Assembly (NCBI RefSeq): GCF_032678705.1
Contig: NZ_JAVTSS010000002.1
Span: 1,178,001-1,242,000 of the forward strand
Direction of reading: 5' to 3'
Source of the DNA: Pedobacter frigiditerrae
GTDB taxonomy: Bacteria > Bacteroidota > Bacteroidia > Sphingobacteriales > Sphingobacteriaceae
Length of the DNA: 64,000 bases
Below, in pieces: positions 26,519 to 35,016 of this stretch (position 1 is the first letter of the stretch; each line of letters starts with the position of its first letter). A model generated the notes under the pieces. It was given only the letters and a program-made list of their open reading frames with translations, ran no database searches and was not told where the DNA came from. Made by a program: the position numbers and the translations under genes.

Positions 26519-26962
26519 ATGAAAAAATTATTACCCTTTTTATTTCTTTCATTCTTTGCGTTTACTCTAAATGCACAGGATAAAACTGTTCCGCAAAAGG
26601 AAGTTGAGCAAACCATAGTTAAATTTTTCGACGCTTTATCTGCTTTTGATTTTGATAAAATGAGGTATTACACAAAAGATATTGAGTTTATAGAATATGG
26701 AGAAGTGTGGAATTTAGATGTGTTAATTGGGAGAGTTAAACCAATGGTTAGCACTGGCGTAAAAAGAACAAATACTTTAAAATTTACCAAAACAGTAATA
26801 AAGGGAAATACAGCTTGGGTTATTTACTATAATACTGCTGATTTTGAGGAGAGCGGTAAAGTTGACAAAGTTAAATGGCTTGAAAGTGTGGTGATGGTTA
26901 AAGAAGAAGGAAGATGGAAAATGACTCTTTTACATTCTACTTTATTGAAAGGAAAAAAATAG
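26519..26962 (+). CDS. Exported NTF2-like protein (SnoaL/DUF4440-type)
   Basis: Small secreted or periplasmic protein of unknown role. A signal peptide (MKKLLPFLFLSFFAFTLNAQ) is followed by a cone-shaped NTF2-like domain: VEQTIVKFFDALSAFDFDKM, YYTKDIEFIEYGEVW and a C-terminal WKMTLLHSTLL strand. At 147 aa it is normal for such domains. NTF2-like proteins range from enzymes to binding domains, and no catalytic residue is evident. Confidence 0.78.
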   Translation: MKKLLPFLFLSFFAFTLNAQDKTVPQKEVEQTIVKFFDALSAFDFDKMRYYTKDIEFIEYGEVWNLDVLIGRVKPMVSTGVKRTNTLKFTKTVIKGNTAWVIYYNTADFEESGKVDKVKWLESVVMVKEEGRWKMTLLHSTLLKGKK

Positions 26963-27025
26963 CAGCTTATTGTTGATGTTTAGAACTTCTTACATCTTAA
27001 ATTGTTTTTAGTACAAATTTGCAGG

Positions 27026-27805
27026 ATGAGAGAAAAAATAAACCAGATTATTTTTGGACATGATACCAAATCAAGCAAGTTGTTTGATATTATTCTTTTA
27101 TGGGTAATTCTAATTAGTGTTGTAATTGTTGTTTTAGAAAGTGTACCCTCACTAAACGGAAGATTTGCCAATTTCTTTTTCTATGCCGAATGGACAATCA
27201 CTATATTATTTACTATTGAATATTTATTAAGGATTTGGAGTAGTAAAACACCTTTCAGATATATTTTTAGTTTTTGGGGTTTAGTAGATTTGCTTTCTAT
27301 TTTGCCAACTTATTTAGAGCTAATTAACTTTGGTTTCCATTATTTATTGGCCATTAGAATATTTAGGTTGTTAAGGGTGTTTAGAATATTAAAACTAGTT
27401 AGATTTAATAGAGAAGCCCAAAAATTGCTTTTAGCGATGAAAGGAAGCGGTTATAAAATCGCCGTCTTTTTAATGGTGGTTATTTCTATTATGGTAATTC
27501 TAGGCACTTTAATGTACGTTATTGAAGGCGGCGAAAATGGATTTACCAGTATACCGCAAAGTATTTATTGGGCAATTGTTACCGTAACAACTGTTGGCTT
27601 TGGCGATATTGTTCCGCAAACGGTTCTTGGCAAATTTCTCTCATCCATAGCCATGATTATGGGTTATGCCATAATTGCCGTACCTACTGGAATTATTTCT
27701 GTTGAATTGGCTAAAAATAAATCAGAGGATAAGGTTTGTGAAGTTTGCAAACATGATAATCCTGATGATGCACATTATTGTAATCAGTGTGGATTGAAGT
27801 TTTAG
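27026..27805 (+). CDS. Voltage-gated potassium channel-like protein with C-terminal zinc ribbon
   Basis: Six-helix Kv-type ion channel. Seen: S1-S3 hydrophobic segments, a voltage sensor S4 with regularly spaced Arg (IRIFRLLRVFRILKLVRF, about residues 114-131), a pore loop with selectivity filter TTVGFGD, and the S6 helix. The last 25 residues form a zinc ribbon: CEVC and, 12 residues on, CNQC. I chose the ATG at 27026 (MREKIN, 259 aa) over an in-frame TTG eight codons upstream. The zinc ribbon on a Kv channel is unusual. Confidence 0.88.
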   Translation: MREKINQIIFGHDTKSSKLFDIILLWVILISVVIVVLESVPSLNGRFANFFFYAEWTITILFTIEYLLRIWSSKTPFRYIFSFWGLVDLLSILPTYLELINFGFHYLLAIRIFRLLRVFRILKLVRFNREAQKLLLAMKGSGYKIAVFLMVVISIMVILGTLMYVIEGGENGFTSIPQSIYWAIVTVTTVGFGDIVPQTVLGKFLSSIAMIMGYAIIAVPTGIISVELAKNKSEDKVCEVCKHDNPDDAHYCNQCGLKF

Positions 27806-27891
27806 AATTTATAGCGATATTAGAGGGAGATAGCCGGCCAGAATTAGGAGTTGAATCTGATGAAGATTGGCTAAAATTAACTGCTCAATAA
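27787..27891 (+). pseudogene. Possible gene remnant or tiny ORF (34 codons, GTG start)
   Basis: A reading frame from a GTG within the channel's 3' end to a TAA abutting the next gene's ATG. Its product, in short pieces, is LEFIAILEGDSRPELG and VESDEDWLKLTAQ. The composition (Glu, Asp, Leu) looks protein-like. Bases 27806-27891 are not covered by any other gene. It may be the tail of a lost gene or a translation-coupling leader for the regulator. I do not recognise it. Confidence 0.25.
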
Positions 27892-28479
27892 ATGCAAGAA
27901 ATAGACGTTGTTGCTTTCGCCTTCTCTCAATTTGCCAAAATGGATGCTCAAGAATTTGAACATTCTAAGCCACATTGGAAACTAAAACAATATAAAAAAG
28001 GAGAGTTTTATAATCAGCATAGAACCGTTTGTAAGTTTTTAGGATTTATTATTGAAGGTGTATTTCGCTCTTATGTTGTGGATGAAAAAAGTGGCGAAGA
28101 GAAAAATGTCTTTCTTTATTCTGGAAATCAGTTTGTAGTTACTTTTAAGAGTTTCATTAATCAAATGCCTTGCGATTACCATACGCAAGCGATGACAGAT
28201 GCAACGGTTGTTTATATCCATATAGATGATTTATTGAAGCTCTATCAGCAATCGCATCAATGGGAAACTTTTGGTAGGTTGCTGGCTCAGGAAGCTTTTA
28301 ACATTGCAATGGACAGAACAGAAAGTTTCTTTTTTAAAACACCCGAGCAACGTTATCTCGATTTAATTAAATACCATCCACAAATTTTTAATAGCATTCC
28401 GCTTTATCATATTTCTTCTTATTTAGGTATTCAAGGACCGTCTTTAAGTAGGATAAGAAAAAGATTAACAGGTAAATGA
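27892..28479 (+). CDS. Crp/Fnr-family transcriptional regulator
   Basis: Effector domain at about residues 1-120 (LKQYKKGEFYNQHRTVCKFLGFIIEGVF), then a C-terminal helix-turn-helix with IPLYHISSYLGIQGPSLSRIRKRLTG. At 195 aa it parallels the regulator at 19435-20022. The gene directly downstream on the same strand encodes an alpha/beta hydrolase 76 nt on, a candidate target or partner. No cAMP-site signature can be claimed. Confidence 0.87.
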   Translation: MQEIDVVAFAFSQFAKMDAQEFEHSKPHWKLKQYKKGEFYNQHRTVCKFLGFIIEGVFRSYVVDEKSGEEKNVFLYSGNQFVVTFKSFINQMPCDYHTQAMTDATVVYIHIDDLLKLYQQSHQWETFGRLLAQEAFNIAMDRTESFFFKTPEQRYLDLIKYHPQIFNSIPLYHISSYLGIQGPSLSRIRKRLTGK

Positions 28480-28555
28480 CGATTTTAACTTAGGTTAAAA
28501 TTATTGATGTTTTTAAGCTGGAGATTTGAGTCATCAAATTAAAAGAAAAAACATT

Positions 28556-29335
28556 ATGAAAACTTTAAATCTAAAATCAAAAACAATCGTATTAGTACAT
28601 GGTCTATTTGTAAACAACTTAAGCTGGGAAGGTTGGAAAGCTTTCTTCGAAGCAAAAGGTTATACAGTTTACAATCCAGCAAACCCATCTCACTCAGGTA
28701 ATCCTGCAGACTTAAGAACCAACATCGACCTAAATTTAACCAAGGTGAACTTTGTAGATGTTGTAGAAAACCTAGTAAAATTTATTGATGCCTTACCAGA
28801 AAAACCAATCCTTATCGGTCATTCATTAGGAGGTTTAACCGTTCAGAAATTAATGGATTTAGGTAAAGGCGAAGCTGGTGTAATGATAGATGGTGCTCCC
28901 CCAATGGGTGTTATTCCTTTCGAGTTTAGTTTTTGGAAATCTAATTTCACAGTAGTTAATCCATTTAAAGGCAACTCTGTTTTTATGCCTACTAAGGAAT
29001 GGTTTCATTATACTTTTGGTAATACTTTGTCAAGAGTAGAATCAGATAAAGTGTTTGATGAAATTGCAGTGCCAGAAAGTAGGGCAATTGCTTGGGGAAC
29101 TTTAAAAAGTTATGCTAAAGTAGATTTCAAAAAAGCGCATCAACCTTTGTTGTTTATTGCAGGCGAAAAAGACAACATTATGCCTGCGAGCTTAAACAAA
29201 AGAAATTTTAAAGCTTACAAAAATGCAGATAGTATCACAGACTTTAAAATGTTCGAAGGTAGAGGTCACTACATTTGTGGTGATGAAAACTGGGAAGAAG
29301 TAGCTACTTACGTTTACAATTGGATTAGTAAATAG
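28556..29335 (+). CDS. Alpha/beta-fold hydrolase
   Basis: Cytoplasmic serine hydrolase. Seen: oxyanion loop LVHGLFVNNLSWEGW, nucleophile elbow LIGHSLGGLTVQK, an acid residue in GEKDNIMPA and the catalytic His in GRGHYICGDE. Start ATG 28556 (MKTLNLKSK, 259 aa) is preceded by an A-rich stretch (AAAAGAAAAAAC); a TTG ten codons upstream is the alternative. It follows a Crp/Fnr gene on the same strand. Substrate is unknown. Confidence 0.85.
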   Translation: MKTLNLKSKTIVLVHGLFVNNLSWEGWKAFFEAKGYTVYNPANPSHSGNPADLRTNIDLNLTKVNFVDVVENLVKFIDALPEKPILIGHSLGGLTVQKLMDLGKGEAGVMIDGAPPMGVIPFEFSFWKSNFTVVNPFKGNSVFMPTKEWFHYTFGNTLSRVESDKVFDEIAVPESRAIAWGTLKSYAKVDFKKAHQPLLFIAGEKDNIMPASLNKRNFKAYKNADSITDFKMFEGRGHYICGDENWEEVATYVYNWISK

Positions 29336-29642
29336 GCAAGGAAGGCTTGAATTTTAGCACAGGTTTTTGTTAACTAAACCCGATCGGAGCGAAAATCCTT
29401 TTTTGAATGTCATCCTGAGCGTAGTCGAAGGACATTTAAAAAAGATTGTAGCAAAGAGCGGGACTGATGTTTCCGATGAGCATTGGTTTTGCTTTACCTA
29501 TTAAACACTAACAGATTTCTCCTCGCTGCGCTGCGGTCGAAATGACGCACAGGTAGCATACAATCTATTGACTATCAAAATTTAACAAAAATATAATGAC
29601 ATAAATAGTAGGTAAAACCCTTAAAAATCCAATTAAAAATCA
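29336..29642. other. Intergenic region carrying composite repeat and a REP fragment
   Basis: Over 300 nt without a gene. It contains the composite palindrome at 29379-29463 and a further widespread Bacteroidota repeat fragment near 29512-29550 (AGATTTCTCCTCGCTGCGCTGCGGTCGAAATGACG in two pieces). AT-rich sequence precedes typA. I see no RNA gene. Confidence 0.5.
29379..29463. repeat. Composite imperfect palindrome, copy 2 (about 85 nt)
   Basis: Ends CCCGATCGG and GCGGGA, arms AAATCCTTTTTTGAATGT and ACATTTAAAAAAGATTG, core CTGAGCGTAGTCGAAG at about 29416-29430. It has the same order of elements as 17638-17715, so the two are related copies of one repeat. Confidence 0.7.
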
Positions 29643-29650
29643 TATCTTTG
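29643..29650 (+). promoter_or_regulatory. -7 promoter element TATCTTTG of typA
   Basis: Exact TAnnTTTG match 23 nt before the ATG at 29674. No clear -33 TTG was seen. Confidence 0.6.
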
Positions 29651-29673
29651 CGCCAAATTTATAGGCGCATTTT

Positions 29674-31476
29674 ATGCAAAAGATTAGAAATATAGCTATT
29701 ATAGCACACGTTGACCACGGTAAAACTACATTGGTTGATAAGATTTTACACTCTTGTTCTGTTTTTCGTGATAACGAACAAAAAGGAGAGTTGATATTAG
29801 ACAACAATGATTTAGAGCGTGAACGTGGGATCACAATCGTTTCTAAAAATGTTTCGGTACAATATAAAGACGTAAAAATTAACATCATTGATACTCCTGG
29901 TCACGCGGATTTTGGTGGTGAGGTTGAGCGTGTATTGAAAATGGCTGATGGTGTATTGTTATTATGTGATGCTTTTGAAGGTGCAATGCCTCAAACTCGT
30001 TTCGTAACGCAAAAAGCTTTGGCTTTAGGTTTAAAACCAATTGTTGTTGTAAACAAAGTTGATAAAGAAAACTGTAGACCAGAAGAGGTTTACGAGCAAA
30101 TTTTTGAGTTATTCTTTAACTTAGAAGCAACTGAAGACCAATTAGATTTCCCTGTAATTTACGGTTCATCTAAACAAGGTTGGATGAGTACTGATTGGAA
30201 AGTGCCAACTACAGATATTTTTGCGTTATTGGATACAGTTGTGGCTACTATTCCACCTGCACCAATTAACGAAGGTACTTTACAAATGCAAATTACATCA
30301 TTAGATTATTCATCTTTTGTTGGTCGTATTGCAATTGGACGTGTACACCGTGGTACTATTAAAGAAAACCAACCTATTACGTTAATTAAACGTGATGGTA
30401 AAATGGTTAAATCTAGAGTAAAAGAACTTTATACTTTTGAAGGTTTAGGTAAAATTAGAACTACAGAAGTAGGTTCTGGAGATATTTGTGCGGTTGTAGG
30501 TATTGATGGTTTTGATATTGGTGATACTATCGCTGATTTTGAGGCACCAGAACAATTACCAGTAATTAGTATTGATGAGCCAACAATGAACATGTTGTTT
30601 ACCATTAACAACTCTCCGTTTTTTGGTAAAGAAGGTAAATTGGTTACTTCACAACGTATAAAAGATCGTTTGATGAAGGAAATGGAGAAAAATCTTGCAC
30701 TTAAAGTTGTTGAAACTCAAGGTGCAGATTCATGGTTAGTTTATGGCCGTGGTATTCTCCATTTATCAGTATTAATCGAAACGATGCGTCGTGAAGGTTA
30801 TGAGTTACAGGTTGGACAGCCTCAAGTTATCGTTAAAGAAATTGACGGTAAAAAATGTGAGCCAATTGAAACATTAATTGTAGATGTACCGGGTGATGTT
30901 GCTGGTAAGGTAATTGAATTGGTAACTCAGCGTAAAGGTGAGTTGTTAATTATGGAACCAAAAGGCGATTTACAGCACTTAGAATTCGAAATCCCAGCTC
31001 GTGGTATTATCGGTTTGCGTAACAACGTATTAACTGCAACTGCTGGTGAGGCGATTATGGCACACCGTTTCAAAGCTTACGAGCCTTGGAAAGGTACAAT
31101 TCCTGGTCGTTTAAATGGTGTATTAATTTCTATGGATAAAGGTATGACTACTGCTTATTCTATCGATAAGTTACAAGATAGAGGCCGTTTCTTTGTGGAT
31201 CCAGGAGTAGACATTTACGAAGGTCAAATTTTAGGCGAGCACATTCGCGATAATGATTTGGTAATCAATATTGTTAAAGGAAAAGCGTTAACTAACATGC
31301 GTGCTTCTGGTACAGATGATAATACTCGTATCGCACCAGCTATTAAATTCTCTTTAGAAGAATGTATGGAGTATATCCAAGCTGATGAATATATTGAAGT
31401 AACGCCTCAAAGTATGCGTTTACGTAAAATCTTCTTAACAGAACAATTACGTAAAGCAAACGGTAGTAAAAACTAA
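29674..31476 (+). CDS. typA: Ribosome-associated GTPase TypA/BipA
   Basis: Translational GTPase acting on the 70S ribosome, needed under stress or at low temperature. GTPase motifs: G1 AHVDHGKTTLVDK, G2 region LERERGITI, G3 DTPGHADFGGEV, G4 NKVDKE. The C-terminal domain unique to BipA is present (ISMDKGMTTAYSIDKLQDRG and later AYEPWKG). Length 600 aa is standard. A -7 element and a strong terminator make this a one-gene transcription unit. Confidence 0.96.
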   Translation: MQKIRNIAIIAHVDHGKTTLVDKILHSCSVFRDNEQKGELILDNNDLERERGITIVSKNVSVQYKDVKINIIDTPGHADFGGEVERVLKMADGVLLLCDAFEGAMPQTRFVTQKALALGLKPIVVVNKVDKENCRPEEVYEQIFELFFNLEATEDQLDFPVIYGSSKQGWMSTDWKVPTTDIFALLDTVVATIPPAPINEGTLQMQITSLDYSSFVGRIAIGRVHRGTIKENQPITLIKRDGKMVKSRVKELYTFEGLGKIRTTEVGSGDICAVVGIDGFDIGDTIADFEAPEQLPVISIDEPTMNMLFTINNSPFFGKEGKLVTSQRIKDRLMKEMEKNLALKVVETQGADSWLVYGRGILHLSVLIETMRREGYELQVGQPQVIVKEIDGKKCEPIETLIVDVPGDVAGKVIELVTQRKGELLIMEPKGDLQHLEFEIPARGIIGLRNNVLTATAGEAIMAHRFKAYEPWKGTIPGRLNGVLISMDKGMTTAYSIDKLQDRGRFFVDPGVDIYEGQILGEHIRDNDLVINIVKGKALTNMRASGTDDNTRIAPAIKFSLEECMEYIQADEYIEVTPQSMRLRKIFLTEQLRKANGSKN

Positions 31477-31501
31477 TAATTCCTTATTAGAATTTAAATA
31501 T

Positions 31502-31536
31502 AAAAGCCTGTAAGCGTAAGTTTACAGGCTTTTTTG
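31502..31536 (+). terminator. Intrinsic terminator of typA
   Basis: AAAAGCCTGTAA and TTACAGGCTTTT form a perfect 12-bp stem around an 8-nt loop, followed by a T-run. It lies 25 nt after the typA stop. Confidence 0.9.
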
Positions 31537-31909
31537 TTTAAAGATTAAGAAAGCAAAGGTCGTCTTGTATTACAATGTGCTTAGGTTTTCTTTGGTGCCT
31601 TAGGTGGTAAAAGATTTTAGAAAAGCAAAGACACAGCGTCAATTAATGTTAGCCCTTCTTTCCGCTAAATCTTTTTCGCTTCGCTACAAAGGATACCGCT
31701 TCAATAAGGTTTAGAGTTGAAAGGATTGTGCAACTATGAACCTTTTCATTGCAAGCGCTTTAATGACAAGCCTTAAATTATCTGCATATCATTCACGAAT
31801 GATAATGAAATGCTATAAGTCGCTATAACATAACAATTTAAAAATCTAACAATCGGGTGGCAATTAATATTCCCAAAGGTTTTAAATTTGCATTATCACC
31901 CTTATTTTT
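31537..31909. other. Intergenic region with degenerate repeat words, no gene
   Basis: About 370 nt. It contains phrase-like words (CAATGTGCTTAGG, TTTGGTGCCTTAGG, TTTTTCGCTTCGCTAC) that resemble decayed intergenic repeats, and an ATCATTCACGAATGAT hairpin near 31790. The -7 element at 31883 belongs to the next gene. Small ORFs here are short and unconvincing. Confidence 0.45.
31883..31890 (+). promoter_or_regulatory. -7 promoter element TAAATTTG
   Basis: Exact TAnnTTTG match 19 nt before the ATG at 31910 of the acyltransferase gene. Confidence 0.6.
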
Positions 31910-32836
31910 ATGTTTAAAAAGGCATTTCCCTACCTAGGAATATATTTTTTAAAGTCATTATCTCTATTGCCTTTAGGTTTTTTATACCTTTTAAGCGATG
32001 TTTTTTATTTGTTAATTTATAGAGTTTTTGGCTATCGAAAAAAAGTAGTTAGAGAAAATCTACTGAATTCATTTCCCGAAAAAGACATTAATGAAATTAT
32101 TGCAATAGAAAAGAAATTCTATAAATATTTTGCTGATTTATTTTTTGAGATTATCAAAATGCAACGTATCTCTAAAAAGGAGCTAAATAAGCGTGTAAAA
32201 TTCAAAAATGTAGATTTAGTTGAAGCTTACCTAAAGAACAACGAAAGCATACTCTTTTGTGCCTCTCATTATGGAAATTACGAATGGGTTTGTATGTCCA
32301 TTGGAATGACATTTTCTGGCCAACATTACCCAATTTACAAACCATTAAGCAGTAAGATTTTTGACAACTGGTTTTTTAACATGAGAAGTAGATTTGGCAA
32401 CCAGATGATTTCAATGCGTCAAACAATCAGGGCAATTCAGTCTACCAAGCATTACCCAAGTATGTTTACTTTTGGCAGCGACCAAGCACCGTCAAAAGAA
32501 GATTCTCAATATTGGACAACACTTTTAAATCAAGAGGCCTCAATACAACTCGGTCTAGAAAAAATAGCTAAGAAAACTAATAGACCAGTATTTTTTTTAA
32601 AAACCAGTTATGTAAAACGTGGTTACTACGAAGTTGATTGTGTGCCTATTTCTTTAAATCCTGCAAGCACCGCAGAATTTGAAATAACCGAATTACATAC
32701 TCGTTTTTTAGAGGATTTCATTAGAGAAGAACCAGCTTATTGGCTTTGGAGTCATAGGAGGTGGAAATATAAACCAGAAAAACCAGTTCGAGAAAGATTA
32801 TCAAAAGATTTGAAAGAAGAAAATATCGAGGGTTAA
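31910..32836 (+). CDS. Lipid A biosynthesis acyltransferase (LpxL/HtrB-like)
   Basis: Membrane-anchored acyltransferase adding secondary acyl chains to lipid A or a related lipid. The 308 aa start with a hydrophobic anchor (about residues 10-35). The catalytic HX4E motif is in CASHYGNYEW (about residue 119), with GSDQAP and the late YWLWSHRRWK segment also typical of the family. A -7 element precedes it. The acyl donor and substrate are not decided by sequence. Confidence 0.88.
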   Translation: MFKKAFPYLGIYFLKSLSLLPLGFLYLLSDVFYLLIYRVFGYRKKVVRENLLNSFPEKDINEIIAIEKKFYKYFADLFFEIIKMQRISKKELNKRVKFKNVDLVEAYLKNNESILFCASHYGNYEWVCMSIGMTFSGQHYPIYKPLSSKIFDNWFFNMRSRFGNQMISMRQTIRAIQSTKHYPSMFTFGSDQAPSKEDSQYWTTLLNQEASIQLGLEKIAKKTNRPVFFLKTSYVKRGYYEVDCVPISLNPASTAEFEITELHTRFLEDFIREEPAYWLWSHRRWKYKPEKPVRERLSKDLKEENIEG

Positions 32837-32962
32837 TTATATTGAATTTTGATATTAATTCATTTTTTAGCTTTTACCATTAAGTAGCTAATCCCAAATT
32901 TTACATCAACCAAACTTCTCTAAATTCCCTTTTCTCTACTTTAGTGTTTCAATACAATTATT

Positions 32963-33679
32963 ATGGAATCACTACAAGGAAAAAATGCTATAGTTACTGG
33001 AGCAGGTAAAGGTTTAGGAAAAGCAATCGCAATAGCTTTAGCTCAAGAAGGAGTAAACGTTGGATTAGTTGGAAGAACTGAAAAAGACCTAATTGCCGTT
33101 GCGGAAGGGTTAAGAACATACAATGTAAGAACCTCAATAGCCATTGCAGATGTCTCAGATATTGATGCTGTAAATTCGGCTGTTGCCAAAGTAAAAGCAG
33201 AACTTGGTGTAATTGACATCTTGATAAATAATGCTGGGGTTGGTGCTTTCGGTAAGTTTATGGAATTGGAGCCAGTACAATGGAAACAAATTATCGAAAT
33301 TAATTTATTAGGAGTTTATTATGTAACTAGGGCGGTGTTGCCAGAAATGATAGAAAGACAAATTGGAGACATCATTAATGTTTCATCAACTGCTGGTAAA
33401 AATGGAGCTGCGGTAACAAGTGCATATAGCGCATCAAAATTTGGGCTGATTGGTTTGTCAGAATCATTAATGCAAGAAGTGCGTAAACATAATATTAGAG
33501 TAAGTACAATGTTGCCTAGCACGGTTGCTACAGATATGGCAATTGATTTGAAATTAACAGATGGAAATCCTGATAAAGTAATGCAACCAGAAGATTTTGC
33601 AGAACTATTAATTGCTCAATTGAAATTAAACAGAAGGGTTTTCGTTAAAGAAAGTGGAATTTGGTCTACAAATCCTTAA
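32963..33679 (+). CDS. Short-chain dehydrogenase/reductase (3-ketoacyl reductase-like)
   Basis: NAD(P)H-dependent oxidoreductase. Seen: Rossmann glycine motif [12 protein letters not shown] (about residues 12-23), NNAGVG (about 88-93), catalytic Ser in NVSSTAG and YSASK (Tyr and Lys about residues 156 and 160). The 238 aa match FabG-like family lengths. Stand-alone, so the substrate is unknown. No clear -7 element; TACTTTAG about 25 nt upstream is one base off. Confidence 0.87.
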   Translation: MESLQGKNAIVTGAGKGLGKAIAIALAQEGVNVGLVGRTEKDLIAVAEGLRTYNVRTSIAIADVSDIDAVNSAVAKVKAELGVIDILINNAGVGAFGKFMELEPVQWKQIIEINLLGVYYVTRAVLPEMIERQIGDIINVSSTAGKNGAAVTSAYSASKFGLIGLSESLMQEVRKHNIRVSTMLPSTVATDMAIDLKLTDGNPDKVMQPEDFAELLIAQLKLNRRVFVKESGIWSTNP

Positions 33680-33706
33680 ATTAGTAAAAGATAATCCCTT
33701 TTAATT

Positions 33707-34306
33707 ATGAAAAACTTGTTATTTGCGTTTATTGCAATGTTTGTTGTCAATACAACTTTTGCACAAACTTCACCTCCATCGTCTGACCAAGTTTTAGCTG
33801 AAGCTTTTAAAGAAGCTAAAGCACAAAAGAAGAAAGTATTTGTTAAGTTTAGTGCTTCATGGTGTGGTTGGTGCCACAAAATGGATGATAGTATGAATGA
33901 CCCAGAACTGAAAGCATATTTTGATAAAAGTTTTGTGATAAAACATCTAATTGTAATGGAATCTAAAGGCAAGGAAAATTTAGAAAATCCTGGTGCTATG
34001 GATTTGATGAAAAAATACAATAGTGATGGATTCGGAATTCCTTTGTGGTTTATTTTTGATGAGAATGGCAAATTGCTTGTTGATTCTCATTTAAGACCAG
34101 AAGGTGTAGGAATGGAGGTAAAGGGAAAGAATATTATAGGTTGTCCAGCAGCAAAAGAAGAGGTAGATTCTTTCGTTAAATCGCTTAAAGCAACTACAAA
34201 ACTAACTGATGCTGAATTGGCAAAAATTTACGCAAGGTTCAGAAAAAATGACCCTGCTTACAAGCCTGAAACCACAACTACACCTGTAAAGACTTCTGAG
34301 AAATAA
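33707..34306 (+). CDS. Exported thioredoxin-like protein
   Basis: Periplasmic disulfide-exchange protein. A signal peptide (FAFIAMFVVNTTFAQ) precedes a thioredoxin fold with the active site SWCGWCHKMD at about residues 50-58. GIPLWFIFDENGKLL carries the cis-Pro equivalent. The C-terminus (about residues 160-199) is low complexity with Thr and Pro. The CGWC dipeptide is of the DUF255/thioredoxin_7 type rather than classical CGPC. A terminator follows. Confidence 0.87.
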   Translation: MKNLLFAFIAMFVVNTTFAQTSPPSSDQVLAEAFKEAKAQKKKVFVKFSASWCGWCHKMDDSMNDPELKAYFDKSFVIKHLIVMESKGKENLENPGAMDLMKKYNSDGFGIPLWFIFDENGKLLVDSHLRPEGVGMEVKGKNIIGCPAAKEEVDSFVKSLKATTKLTDAELAKIYARFRKNDPAYKPETTTTPVKTSEK

Positions 34307-34340
34307 TTTAAATAATTCTTCAATATATAGAAGAAAGAGA

Positions 34341-34370
34341 AGCCGCAGATATTACAATCTGCGGCTTTTT
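34341..34370. terminator. Terminator after the thioredoxin-like gene
   Basis: AGCCGCAGAT and ATCTGCGGCT form a perfect 10-bp stem around a 6-nt loop, followed by TTTTT. The same GCCGCAGAT word appears in the terminator at 61035 and the palindrome at 57318, so it belongs to a small dispersed terminator-like family. Confidence 0.88.
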
Positions 34371-34382
34371 AATTGAAATAAT

Positions 34383-34943
34383 TTAAGCATGCTGTCCTTC
34401 GTGAACACCTTCAGCAAATTCTTCCACAATCTTATCATTAAATGCTGGTAAGTCTTTAGGCGTACGGCTAGTAACCAAGCCTTGGTCCACAACCACTTCC
34501 TCGTCAGACCAATCTGCTCCAGCGTTAATTAAATCTTGTGAAATATTTTTTACCGATGTCATTTTTCGTCCCTCAACCACACCTGCATTTATTAATGTTT
34601 GTGGCCCGTGGCAAATAGCAGCTACAGGTTTTCCTGCTTCAAAAAATGCTTTTACAAATGCTATTGCATCTTCATTAGCTCTAAGCTTATCTGGGTTAAT
34701 CACGCCTCCAGGTAATACCAAGCCATTATAATCATCAGCATTTGCTTCACTTAGAGTTTTATCTACCTCAACTTCACCCGACCAATTACCATCGCTCCAG
34801 CCTTTAATTTTACCGCTTTTAGAAGAAATAATGTGTACAGTTGCACCTTCCTCTTTTAATCTCTTTACTGGTTCAGTTAATTCACTTTCTTCAAACCCAT
34901 TTTCTGATAGCACTGCAATAGTGCGATTACTTAATTGTCCCAT
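34383..34943 (-). CDS. DJ-1/PfpI-family protein
   Basis: Class I amidotransferase-like fold; family members are stress proteases, deglycases or chaperones. Nucleophile Cys in VAAICHGPQTLINAG (about residue 108), LVLPGGVINPD and RTPKDLPAF near the C-terminus. Length 186 aa is typical. It converges on the thioredoxin-like gene. Confidence 0.9.
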   Translation of the reverse strand: MGQLSNRTIAVLSENGFEESELTEPVKRLKEEGATVHIISSKSGKIKGWSDGNWSGEVEVDKTLSEANADDYNGLVLPGGVINPDKLRANEDAIAFVKAFFEAGKPVAAICHGPQTLINAGVVEGRKMTSVKNISQDLINAGADWSDEEVVVDQGLVTSRTPKDLPAFNDKIVEEFAEGVHEGQHA

Positions 34944-35016
34944 AACTAATGTATTTAATAAATTGATGTATTAAATACAGCTATTGGAAATTATTGTTTT
35001 TAGAATATGAGATTCG

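Noticed and set aside
31537..31909. Possible small RNA gene after typA
   Set aside because: Only decayed repeat words and one short hairpin were found; nothing conserved can be argued from sequence alone.
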